A stretch of 64,000 nucleotides of DNA from JACKAQ01 sp020634975 [NCBI: Calditrichia bacterium]. GTDB taxonomy: Bacteria; Calditrichota; Calditrichia; RBG-13-44-9. A program made the position numbers and the translations under genes. Location of the stretch: positions 1 through 64,000 of the forward strand of contig JACKAQ010000003.1 of NCBI GenBank assembly GCA_020634975.1, written 5' to 3'. Every line of letters begins with the position of its first letter. The first letter of the stretch is position 1. Of this stretch, positions 16,789 through 26,303 are shown one piece after another. The notes beneath the pieces are model-generated. The model did not search any database. It was given only the letters and a program-made list of their open reading frames with translations, and was not told the origin of the DNA.

Positions 16789-18312
16789 TCAAAAATCATC
16801 CCGATATTCCACCGTTCCATCGGGATTCACCAACGCCATCCGCAGCCAATCCGGGTCTGCCAATTCCATAAAATTGTTGTGTATTTCCTTTTTGGTGGCT
16901 TCGTACATCAGGTCGAAGGCTTGCCCGGCTTCGGCGGTTTTCCACAATTCGGATGTCTCGATCACCAGTGGCTGGTTCGGGCAAATCGTGAACAACGAAA
17001 CCAGCGCCGGATTTTGGGGATTGCTCAACCGTGCTTTTTCATTATACAAACGGGTGATTTTCATGGATTCACGTTCGAGTACACCCTGCCGAATGTTCAT
17101 CACCCGGAACAGCCGTTTGAACACCGATTTGTGATCTGCTTCAGCTTCAAAAGAAGCATTTAACGGCAACACAAACAACAGGTTACACTTCTCAATCCCG
17201 GCACCAAACCGCAGCGGCAAATTATCCACAACGCCACCATCCTCAAAATATTTCTGGTCGATTTCCATATATGGGAACATCGGCGGCAAATCCATTGATG
17301 CGAAAACAGCCATTTTCATGCGCTCCAGCGCGTCTGCCTCGTCATTCTTTTTAATCAGTTCGTATTCTTCCGGCGGCACAACCGGTTCTTTTCCAACGGC
17401 TTTTCCGTGCTGCCATTTGGTGCGTTCCATTTTTGGCAGCGATGCATTATTGGTGGCAAATTCCAGTTTTCCGGTTTCCACGTTGGATCGGGTGAGGTAA
17501 AAATGCATGGCTTTATCGGGATCGTCAAACAAATGTTTCATCAAATATTGCTGCACGGACGGGTGATTTTTGAAAATATCCAAAAATGTTTCCTGCCACG
17601 GGGTGGTGTGCAAAAATGAATTTTTCGCCAACGGAAAATATTTGGCGAAATCCACTAATCCTTTGATATTCACTGATTTCCACCATTTTTCGTGAGCGCT
17701 CATTTCCCCTGTTGCGGGTGGTTTTACCAATCCTGCCAACCAAAACATGGAATTCCACGAGCCAATGGACGTTCCGGCAATCATTTTCACTTTGTCGAGC
17801 GCGTTGTTTTCTTCGAGGAATTCGTAAATCGCTTTCAACGCGCCGGCCTGATACGCGCCTTTTGCACCGCCACCAGCGTTGATAATCCCGATCCGCAAAT
17901 CCTGAATACCGTATTTTTCCACAAATTCCTGTAAAACGGTGCTTTTTCCGGGCGTCGGCTGTGCGGGGTCGTGCACATCCATCTGCGGTTTAAACCGGGC
18001 TTTTTGGTTGAATACCGCCGCAACGTTGTAACTGACCACCAATCCCGCCAGCGTAATGAGCACCACAACCAATCCTTCGAAAAACACGGGAATCACGCCA
18101 AACACATATTCCAACTCACCGGAAAAGGCGGTTTGGGCAAGTGAACTGGTGAACGTAATTTTGGTGATCGCTTCCGCGATGGTGCGCAACTCAAAATATT
18201 TCAAAATGGTGGAAATAATCACCAACCACAGCAGCAATGAAACCACCATCCCAACGGAAAAACGCCAGGGCAGCCGTTTGAGCCAGCCATAAATAAATTT
18301 TATCAGATTCAT
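16789..18312 (-). CDS. patatin-like phospholipase with N-terminal membrane anchor
   Basis: A 507-residue membrane-attached lipase. Two hydrophobic segments (about 20-38 and 80-100) are followed by a patatin domain from about 138 to 440. The oxyanion-hole loop GGGAKG is at 147-152, the nucleophile elbow GTSIG places catalytic Ser182, and the partner Asp358 is in FEDGGVVDNLP, so the Ser-Asp dyad is intact. Patatins hydrolyse acyl chains of phospholipids; substrate and activation here are unknown. Two anchors leave the catalytic domain probably on the cytoplasmic side. The start at ATG 18312 has a GGAG site 10 bases upstream. Neighbours are a TPR protein upstream and a caspase-like peptidase downstream, all on the minus strand. 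No recombinase or nucleotide cyclase is nearby to suggest CBASS. Confidence 0.9.
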   Translation of the reverse strand: MNLIKFIYGWLKRLPWRFSVGMVVSLLLWLVIISTILKYFELRTIAEAITKITFTSSLAQTAFSGELEYVFGVIPVFFEGLVVVLITLAGLVVSYNVAAVFNQKARFKPQMDVHDPAQPTPGKSTVLQEFVEKYGIQDLRIGIINAGGGAKGAYQAGALKAIYEFLEENNALDKVKMIAGTSIGSWNSMFWLAGLVKPPATGEMSAHEKWWKSVNIKGLVDFAKYFPLAKNSFLHTTPWQETFLDIFKNHPSVQQYLMKHLFDDPDKAMHFYLTRSNVETGKLEFATNNASLPKMERTKWQHGKAVGKEPVVPPEEYELIKKNDEADALERMKMAVFASMDLPPMFPYMEIDQKYFEDGGVVDNLPLRFGAGIEKCNLLFVLPLNASFEAEADHKSVFKRLFRVMNIRQGVLERESMKITRLYNEKARLSNPQNPALVSLFTICPNQPLVIETSELWKTAEAGQAFDLMYEATKKEIHNNFMELADPDWLRMALVNPDGTVEYRDDF

Positions 18313-18426
18313 ATATTCATCTCCGGAAAGTAATTTGGTAAGTGATAAAAAAAACAGAAGCTTATAAGCTGATAATCAGGTCAGCAAAATGGTTTTTTTC
18401 GGGATTTTTGCGTGATCCGCAAGTAC

Positions 18427-19233
18427 TCAGTAAGTGATGATATCCAATGGCGCCGGCAATAACACCGGCAATTCGAGTTCCGGGTTGATGTCAAAATTTC
18501 CAATATAGACATTTTGTTCTTTCAATTTTATCATGACTTCTGCCCGAATATCATCCGAAATACCCGTTGCATTGTACAAACCGATAAAAATGTCTTTGGC
18601 CAGCGCCTGGTTACCCAGATAAGTGGCATAAATGGAACCCTGTAATAATTTCGTCCGTGCCAGATCGCTGGATTCAGGCATGCGTTGGGAAAAATTATCA
18701 GCCGTTTTTACGGCAACGCTATATTTGTTCTGCAGAAATTGGCTCAACACCAAATTATGATACAGCTCCCCACCTTCCGGCAGCCGGGCGAACTCTTTTT
18801 CTAATGGCGCCAAATACGCTTCGGCTTCTCCATATTTTTTGAGCTCGAGAAACATATCCGACAATTGCAACAAGCTCTGCCCAAACTGGTCGCCCTGGCT
18901 GTAATCCGATTTTATTGCCGTGTATAACTGTTCTGCTTTGGGGTATTTTTTCTCATTTCGCCGGTTATTTGCCAATACCATCATTGCGTCATCGCAATAT
19001 GGGCTTTCCGGGAAATCGTTGCGTAAAACGGTTATCCATTTTTCGGCTTCAGCGACATTCTTTTGTTCAAGATTGATGACAATCCGGTTCCACAACATTT
19101 CGTCACCGGGAATATCCGGTCCGCTTTCTCGCTGAAAATTGCTGTATCCCAATCCCATTACAAAACCTAAAATTAAAGCAACTGAGATGGTAGCCAGCGA
19201 TCGCATGGAAAATAGTTCTTTCAAAAAAACCAT
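18427..19233 (-). CDS. membrane-anchored TPR protein, paralogue of the vWA-OmpA protein's TPR module
   Basis: A 268-residue protein with one N-terminal transmembrane segment (residues 13-29, LATISVALILGFVMGLGY) and a soluble helical domain of TPR-like repeats: AEAEKWITVLRNDFPESPYC, KYPKAEQLYTAIKSDYSQGD, KYGEAEAYLAPLEKEF, NKYSVAVKTADNFSQRMPES. The domain is clearly homologous to the middle of the protein at 23355-26303 (for example ADKWITVLRNEYPWSKYC and QYLQKKYLEAARTVDRFSQR), so it arose by duplication. TPR domains bind partner proteins, so both may compete for or recruit the same partner (inference). Start ATG 19233 has GGAG 9 bases upstream. It is the first gene of the minus-strand series leading into patatin and caspase-like genes. 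Confidence 0.8.
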   Translation of the reverse strand: MVFLKELFSMRSLATISVALILGFVMGLGYSNFQRESGPDIPGDEMLWNRIVINLEQKNVAEAEKWITVLRNDFPESPYCDDAMMVLANNRRNEKKYPKAEQLYTAIKSDYSQGDQFGQSLLQLSDMFLELKKYGEAEAYLAPLEKEFARLPEGGELYHNLVLSQFLQNKYSVAVKTADNFSQRMPESSDLARTKLLQGSIYATYLGNQALAKDIFIGLYNATGISDDIRAEVMIKLKEQNVYIGNFDINPELELPVLLPAPLDIITY

Positions 19234-19646
19234 GGAATAACTCCAAAATAGAAACAGAACATGAGTGTTAGAATTTCACATAAAACCAATAAAATCAACT
19301 CATAAATCAAGATGACAAAAATGGGGGAAATTCAAAAAATTATCAAGTAGCTAACCATCGGACGATTTGAAGTGAATTAGATTACCCAAAAAAATGCATT
19401 ATTGCAATAAATTTTTTGTCGCTAACTGTTGAAATCATTCCCAAATGTATTTAGCGCAATTCCACAGCTTTACGATCCGGACAACCGCCAAAACCTGCGT
19501 AACTGAGGTCAGATATCCCACAATTCCCGGCAACGCCTTTTGAATTATGGGTTTATAGAGTGGTTAGCTTGCTAAATCCATATTATTTCATAAATTTACG
19601 TATATGACATATGGTTAAATCGCATATCAAAACCTCTGGAATTGTA
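19234..19646. other. divergent intergenic region
   Basis: About 410 bases between the divergent TPR gene and the parvulin-TPR-CHAT gene. AT-rich; it should hold both promoters, but no clear sigma-70 pair, repeat or hairpin was found. Confidence 0.5.
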
Positions 19647-22600
19647 ATGAATTTAAAACACCAACGTTCAATTTTTGTGACCCTAACATTGCTCTTTTTG
19701 GGATTTTCAGCGGCGTATTCTCAAACAGATGCCGGGAAATCTTTCATTCACTTCCGAATGCTCAAGGTTTCCACTGAAAATCAGGCCAACGAGATAATTG
19801 AACGGTATGCCGCCGGCGAATCCTTCCAGAAATTAGCCCGAAAATTTTCTGAACACTCAACCGCAAATTTGGGTGGCGATTTACCCTGGCAGCCTTCGGA
19901 AAGCATTCCGCAAGTGTTTTTGGCGGTTTTGAACAAGCTGGAAATTAACGCAATTTCTGAGCCGATTGCGCTTCAGAACGGTTATTTTTTGCTCCAAAAA
20001 GTGGATGAACTGAATGCATATGACTACAGCGTTTTGCAACAAAAAATCGATAAGCTAAATGGATTATTAAACGAAATTGAAATTGGTTTCGCAAAAGAAA
20101 ATGGCAATCTAACCGCGTTGCTGGCGCAGGCAACAGCGCTCAACAGCGAAGTTAAAGATGATCATAAATCATTGAAAATATTCAATATGAAAGGATTAGC
20201 TGCAGCAACTTCCGGTGATATGTCTACCGCAGATGATGCTTTTTCCGCGATGCTGGCACTTGCAGATAACATCGGCGATGACCGAACGAAAGCATCGGCT
20301 CTCCGGAATTTGGGGCAGGTTAAAAAAAACAGCGGTGACTTTGAGGCTGCGATAAGTTATTACGACAGCGCCTTGGCTGTAGCAAAAGCAATTGGCGATG
20401 TGGAAACGGTAGAAATTTCGCTGGGAATGCTCGGACAAATTTACGAATCGCAACAGCAATTCCCAAAAGCGATCGGTTATTTTACCGAGGCCATCGCGAT
20501 GCCTCGCAATCCTGCAGATCAACAATTGAAACACATTTGGTTCGGGAATTTGGGGCAAATGTATCGACAGTTGGGTGATTATTCGCGGTCACTGGCATAT
20601 CTGGACAGCGCAATCAACAATTCACAAACCGCAGGAAATACTTCCGCAATGGCGGATTTTATCGCGGCAAAAGCGCAGGTGTTGCTCGCCAAAGGCGACG
20701 CCAGACCGGCGCTCGGGTTGCTCAATCAATCGCTGGCACTGGCGCGCGTTGCCGGAAACAAATTTGCCGAAGGCATGCGTTTGGGAAATCTCGGACAGGC
20801 ATACAAAACGCTCGGCAAGCTGGACAGCGCCCGAACGCTGCTGGACGATGCGCAGATGATCGCCCAATCGACACAGCAAACGGATGACGATGGATTGTGG
20901 CTCGGCAGTTTGGGTCAAGTGTTTAACGCGATGGGCAATTACACTTCTGCCATCGAAAATTATGAAAAAGCCTTGGCGATCGCCCGGCAAAACGGAGATC
21001 GCAGCAACGAAGCGGTGTGGCTCGGCAGCATCGGACAGGTGTACGAAACGACCGGCGATTATCAGCGCGCGCTCAGTTATCTGGACAGCGCAGCAACCAT
21101 CACCCGCGAAACCGGCGATTTGAGCAGCCAATTGTTCCAGTTGGGCAATCTCGGCGAGTTCTATTTCTCGAATGAAAAATATGACGACGCGCTGAAAACC
21201 TACACCGATGCATTGGCAATCGCCCGGAAACTGGGCGCGAAATCGCAGGAGCAGATACGCCTCGGCAGCATCGGGCAGGTGTGGCAGCAGCAATCGCAGC
21301 CGGAAAAAGCGATTGTTTATTATGACAGCGCCATCGCCATCGCCCGGGAAATTGGCGACGAATACAACACGGGCATCTGGCTTGGCAGCAAAGGGTTGGT
21401 GCTTCGGTCGCTGAAAAATTACGATGCGGCAATCGACCATTTCAACCAATCGTTGGAAATTGCCCAATCGATCAACGATAAAGAGAGCATTTGGCGACAA
21501 TACTGGAATCTGGCGGCGACGTATGCCAACATCGACGGCGCTCCGAAATTTCAGGTGGTGGGCATGTTCGACAATGCGGTGAATTCGTTGAAAGAAATCG
21601 CCGGTGATCTGGTCAATTTTTCGCAAAAACGTAACTATCTGGAAGTACAGAATAAACAAGCACTTTACGACGATTTTATTGCTTATTTGATGCGCCAGCC
21701 AGAGGCACGCTATCACGAAAAAGCGTTGGAAATTTCCGAAGCATCGCGCAACCGCGCACTGAAAGATTTGCTGCAGGGGCAGCAATTGGAGGCGCAGCTA
21801 TCCATCGAAAAACGGCAAGCGGCAACAGAACGCACCGAGGAATTGTTCACCAAAGTGCAGGAACCGATGATGGCCAGCACTGATTCGCCGAACAACCGTT
21901 TCCGTTCCGCAGAAACCGATTTATTGGAAAAATGGGCTACAGGCATCGCCATTCCCTCACGTAATATTGGCAGTTCGGAAGGTGCACCGGATTTGGGATT
22001 GCGCGAAATCAAAAATGAAGCCCGCGAACGGCAGGAAACGCTGCTGATGTATCATATTTTGCCCGGCGGCGTTGCGATGTGGGTGATCCAGCCGAACGGA
22101 AAAATGTTTGCAACCGTGCAAAATATCCCTGCGGATTCGCTGTTCCGGCTGGTATCTGCAACGCGGAATCATTTGGGCATTTCCGACGGATTGTCGCGCG
22201 GTGCGGAGGTGTTGCAAACGAGCGCCGGTGGCGGCAAAAAATATCAACAAACACTACGCGAACTGGATGAACTGCTGATCCAACCCGTGGCAGAATATTT
22301 GCCGAAATCACCGGACGAATCGCTGATGATCATTCCTCACGATATTTTATATGTTTTCCCTTTCGCCTGTCTGGTTGATGCGCAAAACAAATATCTGGTC
22401 GAGCGAAATGTATTTGCAACTGCACCAAGTGTCGGACTATTGAAGTTTACGCGTGCACGCGTGCGCGAGCAGTTCAATCGCGAACGTCCGTGGTTACTGT
22501 TGATGGGCAATCCTGAGATGCCCGATCCGGCAATTTGGTCGCAACTGTACGGCGCGGAACGCGAAGTTGAGATGATCGCAAAACGGGTGAATGAATCGGG

Positions 22601-23129
22601 TGGTGCCGGACTGCAGGAGAGCGGCGCACAATCGCTGAAAGCGCTTTCGCTGATCGGCGACAACGCCAGCGAAGCGGAATTCCGGCGAATTGCCGGCGTG
22701 CAAAATTATCTCCACTTTGCAACCCACGGATATCAGGTTCGCGATCCGATGCGCTGCGGACTGGTGCTCGCCAAAACCGGCGAAACCGTGGAAACCAACG
22801 GCATTTTGACGACTTCGGAAATTTTCGGGCTGCCGCTGAATGCGGAGTTGGTGGTACTCAGCGCCTGCGAAACCGGGCTCGGGCACATTTCCAGTGACGG
22901 ATTGGCGGGGTTGAGCATGTCGTTTTTATATGCCGGTACATCCAGTTTGATGGTCAGTTTGTGGAAGGTGCCAGACGAAGCGACACAGTATCTGATGGTC
23001 AAATTTTATGAGGAACTGGCAACCGATGGCAATAAATCGCGATCGCTGCAAACAGCCCAATTGCACACGATGGCAAAATATCCGCATCCGCGTGATTGGG
23101 CAGCGTTCTCGTTAATCGGACAGAATTAG
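19647..23129 (+). CDS. exported parvulin-TPR-CHAT fusion protein
   Basis: A 1,160-residue exported protein with three modules. Start is placed at ATG 19647, because it directly precedes a signal peptide (FVTLTLLFLGFSAAYSQ); the frame opens at 19611. Residues about 32-122 look like a parvulin (PpiC-type) prolyl isomerase domain: AGESFQKLARKFSEHSTANL, GGDLPW, INAISEPIALQNGYFLLQKV. Residues about 175-640 carry roughly eleven 40-residue TPRs of the tetratricopeptide type with LGQV/LGSIGQVY and YYDSALAIAR phrases. The C-terminal 360 residues are a CHAT domain with His1027 (FATHGY) and Cys1074 (LSACETGLG), the caspase-clan dyad, intact. CHAT proteases are typically cytoplasmic and activated by partners; here the signal peptide and parvulin domain imply periplasmic action. 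It is convergent with the vWA-OmpA gene. Confidence 0.88.
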   Translation: MNLKHQRSIFVTLTLLFLGFSAAYSQTDAGKSFIHFRMLKVSTENQANEIIERYAAGESFQKLARKFSEHSTANLGGDLPWQPSESIPQVFLAVLNKLEINAISEPIALQNGYFLLQKVDELNAYDYSVLQQKIDKLNGLLNEIEIGFAKENGNLTALLAQATALNSEVKDDHKSLKIFNMKGLAAATSGDMSTADDAFSAMLALADNIGDDRTKASALRNLGQVKKNSGDFEAAISYYDSALAVAKAIGDVETVEISLGMLGQIYESQQQFPKAIGYFTEAIAMPRNPADQQLKHIWFGNLGQMYRQLGDYSRSLAYLDSAINNSQTAGNTSAMADFIAAKAQVLLAKGDARPALGLLNQSLALARVAGNKFAEGMRLGNLGQAYKTLGKLDSARTLLDDAQMIAQSTQQTDDDGLWLGSLGQVFNAMGNYTSAIENYEKALAIARQNGDRSNEAVWLGSIGQVYETTGDYQRALSYLDSAATITRETGDLSSQLFQLGNLGEFYFSNEKYDDALKTYTDALAIARKLGAKSQEQIRLGSIGQVWQQQSQPEKAIVYYDSAIAIAREIGDEYNTGIWLGSKGLVLRSLKNYDAAIDHFNQSLEIAQSINDKESIWRQYWNLAATYANIDGAPKFQVVGMFDNAVNSLKEIAGDLVNFSQKRNYLEVQNKQALYDDFIAYLMRQPEARYHEKALEISEASRNRALKDLLQGQQLEAQLSIEKRQAATERTEELFTKVQEPMMASTDSPNNRFRSAETDLLEKWATGIAIPSRNIGSSEGAPDLGLREIKNEARERQETLLMYHILPGGVAMWVIQPNGKMFATVQNIPADSLFRLVSATRNHLGISDGLSRGAEVLQTSAGGGKKYQQTLRELDELLIQPVAEYLPKSPDESLMIIPHDILYVFPFACLVDAQNKYLVERNVFATAPSVGLLKFTRARVREQFNRERPWLLLMGNPEMPDPAIWSQLYGAEREVEMIAKRVNESGGAGLQESGAQSLKALSLIGDNASEAEFRRIAGVQNYLHFATHGYQVRDPMRCGLVLAKTGETVETNGILTTSEIFGLPLNAELVVLSACETGLGHISSDGLAGLSMSFLYAGTSSLMVSLWKVPDEATQYLMVKFYEELATDGNKSRSLQTAQLHTMAKYPHPRDWAAFSLIGQN

Positions 23130-23202
23130 CCGGTGGATGGGTAAATGAGCAAATGGGTCTTCTGCCCTCGTTCCGTGCTCCAGCACCTATCCTCGTCCCA
23201 GA

Positions 23203-23295
23203 CTCCTGTTTTCGCCCCTCGTTCCAGGCTCCTGTTTTCGCCCCTCGTTCCAGGCTCCTGTTTTCGCCCCTCGTTCCAGGCTCCCGCCTGGAACG
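23203..23295. repeat. 26-bp tandem repeat (x3) ending in a perfect hairpin
   Basis: Three exact 26-bp units (23203-23228, 23229-23254, 23255-23280) starting CTCCTGTTTTCGCCCCTCGT; degenerate units lie just upstream. The last unit continues into a perfect hairpin CGTTCCAGGC TCCC GCCTGGAACG (23272-23295). It lies between convergent genes and could act as a bidirectional transcription barrier, although no T-run follows directly. Confidence 0.9.
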
Positions 23296-23354
23296 CACAT
23301 TTTAATTAAAGCTCCGCTTTACTGTTTGAGCACATACTTTCCACACACATCTCT

Positions 23355-26303
23355 CTACTTCATCACCCGCAACTCAACGCGGCGATTCGTTGCGCGGCCT
23401 TTCTGCGTATCATTTCCGGCAATCGGATCGGTATCAGCGTAGCCATTTGTGGTCACATTTTTCAGCGAAATGCCGTTTTCCAGCAAATATCGGGCAACGC
23501 TAAGCGCACGGTTTACCGATAGCATTTTGTTGAAATTCGGGTCGCCCAAATTATCCGTATGTCCGGCAATTTCAACTTCAAGATCGGGATTTTCTTTCAG
23601 AAATTGCACCATCGCCCGCAGTGTCGGCAACGATTGGTCATCGAGCGTGCTGCTGCTAAGATCGAAACTGATATTTTGCAGTGGAATCCGCGATCCCTTT
23701 TCAATCGAAATCAACGAAATATTTTGCTCCACAGTATCTGCGGAAAGCTGTTCGCGAAAATCGAGATCGGCAGTGTAAAGCAAATATCCCGGCGCAGTGG
23801 CGATCAGCGTGTATCGCTTGCGCAAAGACAATCCAACGCTGTAATTACCGCCATCGCTCGCCATTGCAACAGTTACAACGCTATCCGATGGCAATTCGTG
23901 AACCGAAATATTCACTTTCCCAATGTCTTTCAGATCAATATTTAAAATATTGCCTCGGATGGAAACCAACGCTTTTTGCAACAATTCATTGTATTCTTTC
24001 TGTGCTGCTTCATATTCCGGAAAGGTTTCATCCGCCTCACTGAGCAACGATTCGTAAGTGCTCAACGCGTCCCGCTGATTGCGCATTTGCAAATAATTGA
24101 TCGCCAGTTGGTGTTGCGCCGTCAACCGGTGTTTCGATCCCGGAAATTCATCCAGCAAAGTGAGCAGCATCTCGTGTTCCGCGGAATAATTTTCCTGCTG
24201 CAAATAGGCTTGCGCCGATAAAAACAACGCCCGGTCACGAACGCCCAACACCGGATATTCACGAATTACAGCTGCCGCAATTTCCAACGCCGGATCCAAT
24301 TCTTTTTCAGTGATCATTTTTTCTGCAATTTCCAAAAACCGGAACGGCAATTGTGCACCGACCGTCCAGCCATTTTCGAGCATCAGTTTTTGCAACAATG
24401 GATCTTCCGGTTGTTTCATCGCTAATTCGCCTAACGCGTCGATGTCACCGGTAAAATTAAGCTGATCATATTTTTCTTTCGCTTCATTCCGAATGGTTTC
24501 ATCGAGCGATTCATCTGAGAATAATCCCGCAAAAATATCTTTCCCCACATCCGGCTGGTTGAGATTTGTGGCATAAATGGAACCCTGCAACATTTTGGAG
24601 TGTGCCAGCTCGCTGGATTCCGGCAGCCGCTGCGAAAAACGGTCCACCGTTCGCGCCGCTTCGAGATATTTTTTCTGCAAATACTGACTCAACGCCAAAT
24701 TTTGATACAACGCGCCGCCTTCGGCAAGTTCATCAAACTGGTTTTCCACCGAAAGCAGGAAATTTTCGGCCGTTTCGTATTCACCGATTTCCAGATACAT
24801 ATCCGATAATTTCAACAAACTTTGCCCGTACTGGTCGCTGCGATCATAAAATAATTTAATGTCCAGATACAGTTTCTCAGCATCAGCATAATTTTTTTCG
24901 GTGCGCTGTTTTCCGGCTAAATACATCATGGCATCATCACAATATTTGCTCCACGGATATTCGTTTCGCAGAACGGTAATCCATTTATCCGCCGCCGCAT
25001 CATCCTTTTTATCGATGTGCCATAAAATCAGCTTCCACAACAGTTTATCAACGAAAACGCCCTGTCTGTGATCGCGATAATAATCCGCATAAAAGGTATT
25101 CAATTGCGGATCTTCCTGCGCTTCGGCCCGTTCGATGTTCAGCAATTTGGCGCGCTCAGCAGCAAACACATCACCGGAATTTTTGAGCGAATTGATTGCT
25201 GTTTCGGCAGCATCCCAATTGCCTTCACGAATGGCGGCGACGCCCAGATTGAACCAGTTGTCGTCACGGTAAATGCCCCGATCCGGTGCGGCATTTGCGG
25301 CGAATGCCGTAATTTGCTGCGGTTCCGACAAATTATTCTGAAACCGCAACGCTTCCATCCGGTCCGGCGAAATCGTTACTTCCCGCTTTGCGGAAACGCT
25401 GCCGTTTTCGTCGGAAATATTGATCGACAACTCAGCATTCGGCGGAATCGCAGAACCGCTAACCGGATATTTTGCATCAATGATCACTTGATTATTGATT
25501 TGCGTAAGTATTTGAAAATAAATATCTGTAAGCTCTTTCGGATTGCTCGATGCGGCATAAAATCCGTAGGTATCTGAGGACAGGTCTTTGGCTTTGTCGT
25601 TGCGATCGCGCCGGCTGCTGAAATCGATAAAATAAAGTGGAATATTCATATCCGTTGCCCGCTGCACGAGCTGCGAATAACTCACCGAACTGCCGACGTC
25701 GAGCCCGTCGGAAAGCACCACCACTGATTTTTGACCATTTTCTATAAAATTATCGATAAAACTGAGCGCCTGATAGGTCGCATCATACAAAAATGTCCGC
25801 GATGTCATCGACGAAAACAGGTTCTGATCCTTCATAAAATATTGTGAATTCGAGGTTTGCACAATAAATTCTGCGCCCCACGCTTCAGTAGCATCCGGTT
25901 TTTGGAATCGGATGATGCTCACTTCCGTATGCTTCCGAACACCATCAATAAAAATTTTGTATGCCTGCTCCACAAATCCGGTTTTGCCGGACATGGAGGT
26001 GCTGTTATCGACAATCATGATGACCTGACTGGGTTGATTGAGCCACGCTTCAGGATTTTCAGCGTTCAAAACGCTACAGGTTTGTGCGCCCCAATTCAGA
26101 TCGAATTTCCAGTTTTTGAGTGCAGAAATTGGCGTATCTTTCACATTTTCGATATTTAATAGCACCTGAAAATCCGGCCAATTTCCGGTTTCAACACCAG
26201 ATATCTGAGTTTTTCCGATTCGCACAGATTGCGCCGGGGCAATAAAAATCCCAAAAATGAAAACCCATAAAATGGTTTGCAGTTTCAATCGTTGAACGGA
26301 CAT
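23355..26303 (-). CDS. exported vWA - TPR - OmpA-C protein
   Basis: A 982-residue exported protein predicted to bind peptidoglycan. Signal peptide about 1-26. A von Willebrand A domain (about 90-280) has the metal-site motif DNSTS at 99-103 and a VVLSDGLD strand. Residues about 410-800 are TPR-like; the part near 430-640 is a paralogue of the separate protein at 18427-19233. A carboxypeptidase-regulatory-like beta domain (VTVAMASDGGNYSVGLSLR, IATAPGYLLYT) precedes the C-terminal OmpA domain (about 865-982) with EIAGHTDNLGDPNFNKMLS and NRRVELRVMK, the peptidoglycan-binding Asp/Arg pattern. Start ATG 26303 has GAGGG 7 bases upstream. It is divergent from the giant gene at 26808, sharing a 500-base control region. 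Confidence 0.9.
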   Translation of the reverse strand: MSVQRLKLQTILWVFIFGIFIAPAQSVRIGKTQISGVETGNWPDFQVLLNIENVKDTPISALKNWKFDLNWGAQTCSVLNAENPEAWLNQPSQVIMIVDNSTSMSGKTGFVEQAYKIFIDGVRKHTEVSIIRFQKPDATEAWGAEFIVQTSNSQYFMKDQNLFSSMTSRTFLYDATYQALSFIDNFIENGQKSVVVLSDGLDVGSSVSYSQLVQRATDMNIPLYFIDFSSRRDRNDKAKDLSSDTYGFYAASSNPKELTDIYFQILTQINNQVIIDAKYPVSGSAIPPNAELSINISDENGSVSAKREVTISPDRMEALRFQNNLSEPQQITAFAANAAPDRGIYRDDNWFNLGVAAIREGNWDAAETAINSLKNSGDVFAAERAKLLNIERAEAQEDPQLNTFYADYYRDHRQGVFVDKLLWKLILWHIDKKDDAAADKWITVLRNEYPWSKYCDDAMMYLAGKQRTEKNYADAEKLYLDIKLFYDRSDQYGQSLLKLSDMYLEIGEYETAENFLLSVENQFDELAEGGALYQNLALSQYLQKKYLEAARTVDRFSQRLPESSELAHSKMLQGSIYATNLNQPDVGKDIFAGLFSDESLDETIRNEAKEKYDQLNFTGDIDALGELAMKQPEDPLLQKLMLENGWTVGAQLPFRFLEIAEKMITEKELDPALEIAAAVIREYPVLGVRDRALFLSAQAYLQQENYSAEHEMLLTLLDEFPGSKHRLTAQHQLAINYLQMRNQRDALSTYESLLSEADETFPEYEAAQKEYNELLQKALVSIRGNILNIDLKDIGKVNISVHELPSDSVVTVAMASDGGNYSVGLSLRKRYTLIATAPGYLLYTADLDFREQLSADTVEQNISLISIEKGSRIPLQNISFDLSSSTLDDQSLPTLRAMVQFLKENPDLEVEIAGHTDNLGDPNFNKMLSVNRALSVARYLLENGISLKNVTTNGYADTDPIAGNDTQKGRATNRRVELRVMK

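Noticed and set aside
20622-21785. 387-codon open frame on the minus strand inside the parvulin-TPR-CHAT gene
   Set aside because: It is a mirror of the GC-rich TPR coding frame; composition (His/Arg/Gln/Phe-rich) is typical of antisense shadows and there is no ribosome site.
16789-23129. CBASS or other cyclic-nucleotide defence system based on the patatin
   Set aside because: No CD-NTase, Cap2/Cap3, TIR or STING-like gene is present, and most partners carry signal peptides.
23203-23280. Possible CRISPR array
   Set aside because: The units are directly adjacent 26-bp tandem repeats without spacers.
22999-23298. 99-codon minus-strand frame rich in Arg/Gly/Glu
   Set aside because: Its N-terminal part is only translation of the 26-bp tandem repeat, and the remainder is antisense to the CHAT domain.
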